DNA of 64,000 nt from an uncultured beta proteobacterium (GTDB lineage: Bacteria > Pseudomonadota > Gammaproteobacteria > Burkholderiales > Burkholderiaceae_C): positions 43,624 to 107,623 of the forward strand of contig CAIPZV010000033.1 in assembly GCA_903869595.1 (NCBI GenBank), given 5' to 3'. Shown here one piece after another: positions 62,007 through 64,000 of the stretch. A model generated the notes under the pieces. The model worked only from the letters and a program-made list of their open reading frames with translations, made no database searches and was not told the origin of the DNA. The translations under genes and the position numbers were made by a program. How positions within the stretch are numbered: the first letter of the stretch is position 1; every line of letters begins with the position of its first letter.

Positions 62007-63083
62007 TTAACTGATACCGTTGGCATGAAGTCGCGGCATGGTTTCTGCGGTATTAATTGCAAGCTCGCCGCGGGAAGCATTGGGCAGCAGCGCACTCAAA
62101 ATCTGATGAATTTGAAGCAGGCGCGGATCGCTGTTTTTAGCATCGTCCGTGGTGTCGTTGATGCAGAAAAAATCTAGCGTACCAAATAGCTTTTTGAGGT
62201 GCTTCAGAGATTGCGTTTCTAACGATTGCCCAGTCGCTATGTACAAATGTGAGTGGTCTATTGTTTTGGCAAAACCATGGGCTAAGGCCCAGCGCAAAAC
62301 AAAGTCGGAAATGATGGTGGGCTTGTTCCATGTGCGAAAAACAGTTGACCTGACCAACTCAAATGAATCGGGCGCGTCACGTTCAATTTCCAACATCAGT
62401 GACTTCAACATGGGCCTTGGAGAATGGGAGAAAGTTCTGGGCGTGTGTTGATAATGCGGGTGCATCTTTTGGGCGAATGAATAGGTGCTTAAATCGGCGC
62501 CATCTGATTTCGCTTGAAGCCACTGCTTGGACAAGCGACTGGCATTTTCGAGGGATGTCGATTCAGCTTGCAAATTGTTGCCCTTCACCTCAGGATCATC
62601 TGACCAAGAAACATAAATGCCATTTTCAAAAAACCAATTCTCCAAACATACAGGCGAGCCAAAGAATACATCATCATTCAAATAAAAATAGCGTTCTGAT
62701 AACCCTGGAATATGATGGATATAAGACTCAATATTTCCTGAATCGAATGTCGGCAGGGCTGAATGGGGGATTAGTTGATGGTGATCCACCAGGGTAATTT
62801 GATCGGAGGTTTGGAACCAATCGGGTACTTGACCATCCGTGACGATGAAAATATGCCCGTGTTCAGGAAAGAACTTTTCAAGTGCCCGCAAGCTAAACCG
62901 CAACTCGTCGTTGTCGCGGTACCGACCTTCAACATTGCCAAACTTGGCAAAACCCAAGTTGCCGGTGGCTTCTAATTTTTGAGCATATTTTTGACGCTTG
63001 GCGCGCCATTCACTTTCGTTACCATTGACCCATAGGTAGACGATGTCAATCGCAGTATTTGAAGTTTTTGGTAATTGATGCAA
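62007..63083 (-). CDS. Stealth-family capsule polysaccharide phosphotransferase
   Basis: 358 residues. Stealth conserved regions are present in order: CR1 IDIVYLWVNGNESEWR near 13-28, CR2 RYRDNDELRFSLRALEKFF with IFIVTDGQVPDWF, CR3 HHIPGLSERYFYLNDDVFFG, and CR4 with FRTWNKPTIISDFVLRW. The enzyme transfers hexose-1-phosphate units onto a growing capsule or exopolysaccharide and acts in the cytoplasm. It is isolated from other capsule genes here, AT-rich, and probably acquired laterally. Confidence 0.88.
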   Translation of the reverse strand: MHQLPKTSNTAIDIVYLWVNGNESEWRAKRQKYAQKLEATGNLGFAKFGNVEGRYRDNDELRFSLRALEKFFPEHGHIFIVTDGQVPDWFQTSDQITLVDHHQLIPHSALPTFDSGNIESYIHHIPGLSERYFYLNDDVFFGSPVCLENWFFENGIYVSWSDDPEVKGNNLQAESTSLENASRLSKQWLQAKSDGADLSTYSFAQKMHPHYQHTPRTFSHSPRPMLKSLMLEIERDAPDSFELVRSTVFRTWNKPTIISDFVLRWALAHGFAKTIDHSHLYIATGQSLETQSLKHLKKLFGTLDFFCINDTTDDAKNSDPRLLQIHQILSALLPNASRGELAINTAETMPRLHANGIS

Positions 63084-63122
63084 AATAAAAAAATTGAATA
63101 TAAGAATTTAATTATGCCATCT

Positions 63123-63416
63123 TTAAAACGCATTTTTTTGGACGTAATTTGGATACGTTTTAGCCAATTTTTCTAGAAAATTTTGAACGGAGGCTGATCC
63201 GCGAATCGTTCCGATGAAACTCTCACCCTGAAGGAGGTGATCTGCATACAGCCCAAAGTGGTGCACGAGACAGTCTTTGCAGGTCAACTGTTCAAAGGTG
63301 GTGTCTTGAGAGGCCTCAGTTCGCACTCCGTGCTGTGCATTAAAATTTAAGTGGCTTGATCTGATGTCTTGGGCAAGCCTCTTTGGGTCGGGAAACCGGT
63401 GTCGATGTTGATACAA
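63123..63416 (-). pseudogene. Probable 3' fragment of a gene cut by rearrangement
   Basis: An open frame of about 97 codons (TTG start) ends 39 bases before the Stealth gene. Its C-terminal part, with QLTCKDCLVHHFGLYADHLL and FLEKLAKTYPNYVQKNAF, looks like real protein, but the N-terminal part runs into the sequence next to the divergent DUF768 gene. It may be the end of a larger glycan-related gene. Family not recognised. Confidence 0.4.
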
Positions 63417-63433
63417 GAGATAGGCGGGTCGTC

Positions 63434-63715
63434 ATGAGTAAGCGATTTCTTAGGTGGGTCGGAACATGGATCGAGGAAAACATCCCTCCCGGTGCCAATC
63501 CCGACATAGAGAGCCACGATGCAAAGGCAAAGCGACTGACGGAGAAACTGTTCGCTGAAGCAGTGGTTGCCGGCTTCACGAGCTTTGAGACCGACGAGGA
63601 GCGGGAGCGCGTTCCACCTCTGGTACTGGCCGCTGTCGCTGACAGCACCGACTTTGACATCGATGCCTATCGTCTCAAGTCGGAACTTGCCAATGAAAAT
63701 GAAGATGGCGATTGA
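63434..63715 (+). CDS. DUF768 family protein
   Basis: 93 residues from MSKRFLRWVGTWIEENIPPG. RLTEKLFAEAVVAGFTSFET and ERVPPLVLAAVADSTDFDID match DUF768, which I know mainly from Mesorhizobium and close alphaproteobacteria, where many copies occur. The composition and gene type contrast with the betaproteobacterial background. Function is unknown. The ATG is preceded by a poor ribosome binding site. Confidence 0.75.
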   Translation: MSKRFLRWVGTWIEENIPPGANPDIESHDAKAKRLTEKLFAEAVVAGFTSFETDEERERVPPLVLAAVADSTDFDIDAYRLKSELANENEDGD

Positions 63716-63891
63716 GTCGCGCAAGAGGGGTAGTTCTGAGGCCACATTGAAAAGTGCGGGATGGTCTTTGAGGGTGCAATGGGACAAGCTCATCAAAAAG
63801 GTTAGCTGACAAGCTCAAAAATATTGGATCTTGAATCAGCCCATGTATTCAGAACCAATCGGCAAGCGAGTGGCCGCCAATAGGCAATAAA

Positions 63892-63922
63892 AAACCCACA
63901 TTCCAATTCAAGAAGTGGGTTT
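63892..63922 (-). terminator. Rho-independent terminator of the tRNA-Pro unit
   Basis: Arms AAACCCAC (63892-63899) and GTGGGTTT (63915-63922) form a hairpin that, in the minus direction, follows the tRNA 3' end by 14 bases and is followed by a T-rich run. It is a typical tRNA terminator. Confidence 0.8.
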
Positions 63923-63936
63923 ACTTAAAGGTCAAT

Positions 63937-63962
63937 TGGTCGGGGTGAGAGGATTCGAACCT
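63937..63962 (-). tRNA. tRNA-Pro 3' end (fragment)
   Basis: Reading the minus strand, 63962 to 63937 gives the T-arm GGTTCGAATCC, then TCTCACCCCGACCA with encoded CCA, the 3' end of a proline tRNA by recall of betaproteobacterial tRNA-Pro. The rest of the tRNA does not follow upstream; it is replaced by an IS-terminus-like sequence from 63966. Either an insertion split the tRNA, or this is a 3' att-type remnant. Confidence 0.7.
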
Positions 63963-64000
63963 GGGGGTGTACTGAATTTTGTGTAAACGGTCTAATGGCG
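63963..64000. mobile_element. Possible IS terminus abutting the tRNA-Pro fragment
   Basis: GGTGTACTGAATTTTGTGTA at 63966-63985 continuing with AACGG resembles IS256-family inverted-repeat ends and the block at 61773-61797. The interior, if any, lies beyond the window. Family assignment is by recall of the TTTTGTGTAAAC core. Confidence 0.5.

Overview
The window is a chromosomal segment of a GC-rich betaproteobacterium, most likely order Burkholderiales, family Comamonadaceae. The signs are an AapJQMP amino-acid ABC transporter, a BktB-like thiolase, a TctAB tricarboxylate transporter, an E. coli-type GshA, a YlqF GTPase and many aromatic/acyl-CoA style accessory enzymes on high-GC codons. This placement is from recognition of protein families; the genus cannot be fixed from the sequence alone.

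Layout. 1-6.7 kb: a membrane protein cut by the window edge, a DMT exporter, a flavin reductase and the aapJQMP operon, all on the minus strand. 7-11.1 kb: acyl-CoA ligase, serine hydrolase and a zinc-independent MDR oxidoreductase. 11.4-14.3 kb: an AT-rich island on the minus strand encoding an AbrB-like protein, an OLD-like AAA ATPase with a probable TOPRIM domain, and a D12 (Dam-type) DNA adenine methyltransferase. This is the best candidate for an undescribed defence or modification system. 14.4-25.5 kb: two 2OG-Fe(II) oxygenases, thiolase, SDR, YaeQ, GFA protein, an Orc1/Cdc6-like ATPase behind interleaved inverted repeats, recJ with its overlapping partner, and lolCD. 25.5-48.3 kb: mostly ordinary metabolism and housekeeping (TatD, TctAB, rubrerythrin/Fe-S/DUF3501 set, gshA, ylqF, a PhyH/SAF-dehydrogenase pair, a dehydratase/acyl-CoA dehydrogenase/CoA-transferase set), punctuated by four copies of a dispersed palindromic repeat.

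48.6-58.0 kb is an archipelago of toxin-antitoxin and restriction genes around glnS. It holds two HepT/MntA pairs (one with a deleted, frameshifted toxin), RHH/ParE, an Mrr-like nuclease, Phd/ParE, a truncated hsdM, FitAB-type VapBC, HigBA, AbrB/PIN VapBC and a decayed second higA copy. Several modules have palindromic operators directly upstream.

58-64 kb: uppP and hydrolases, followed by a lower-GC, rearranged stretch. This has a uracil-DNA glycosylase family gene with an in-frame stop, a GST, a Stealth-family capsule phosphotransferase, a gene fragment, a DUF768 gene of a type known mainly from Mesorhizobium, and the 3' end of a tRNA-Pro gene with its terminator. The tRNA is abutted by a sequence resembling an IS terminus; a second similar terminus lies at 61.77 kb.
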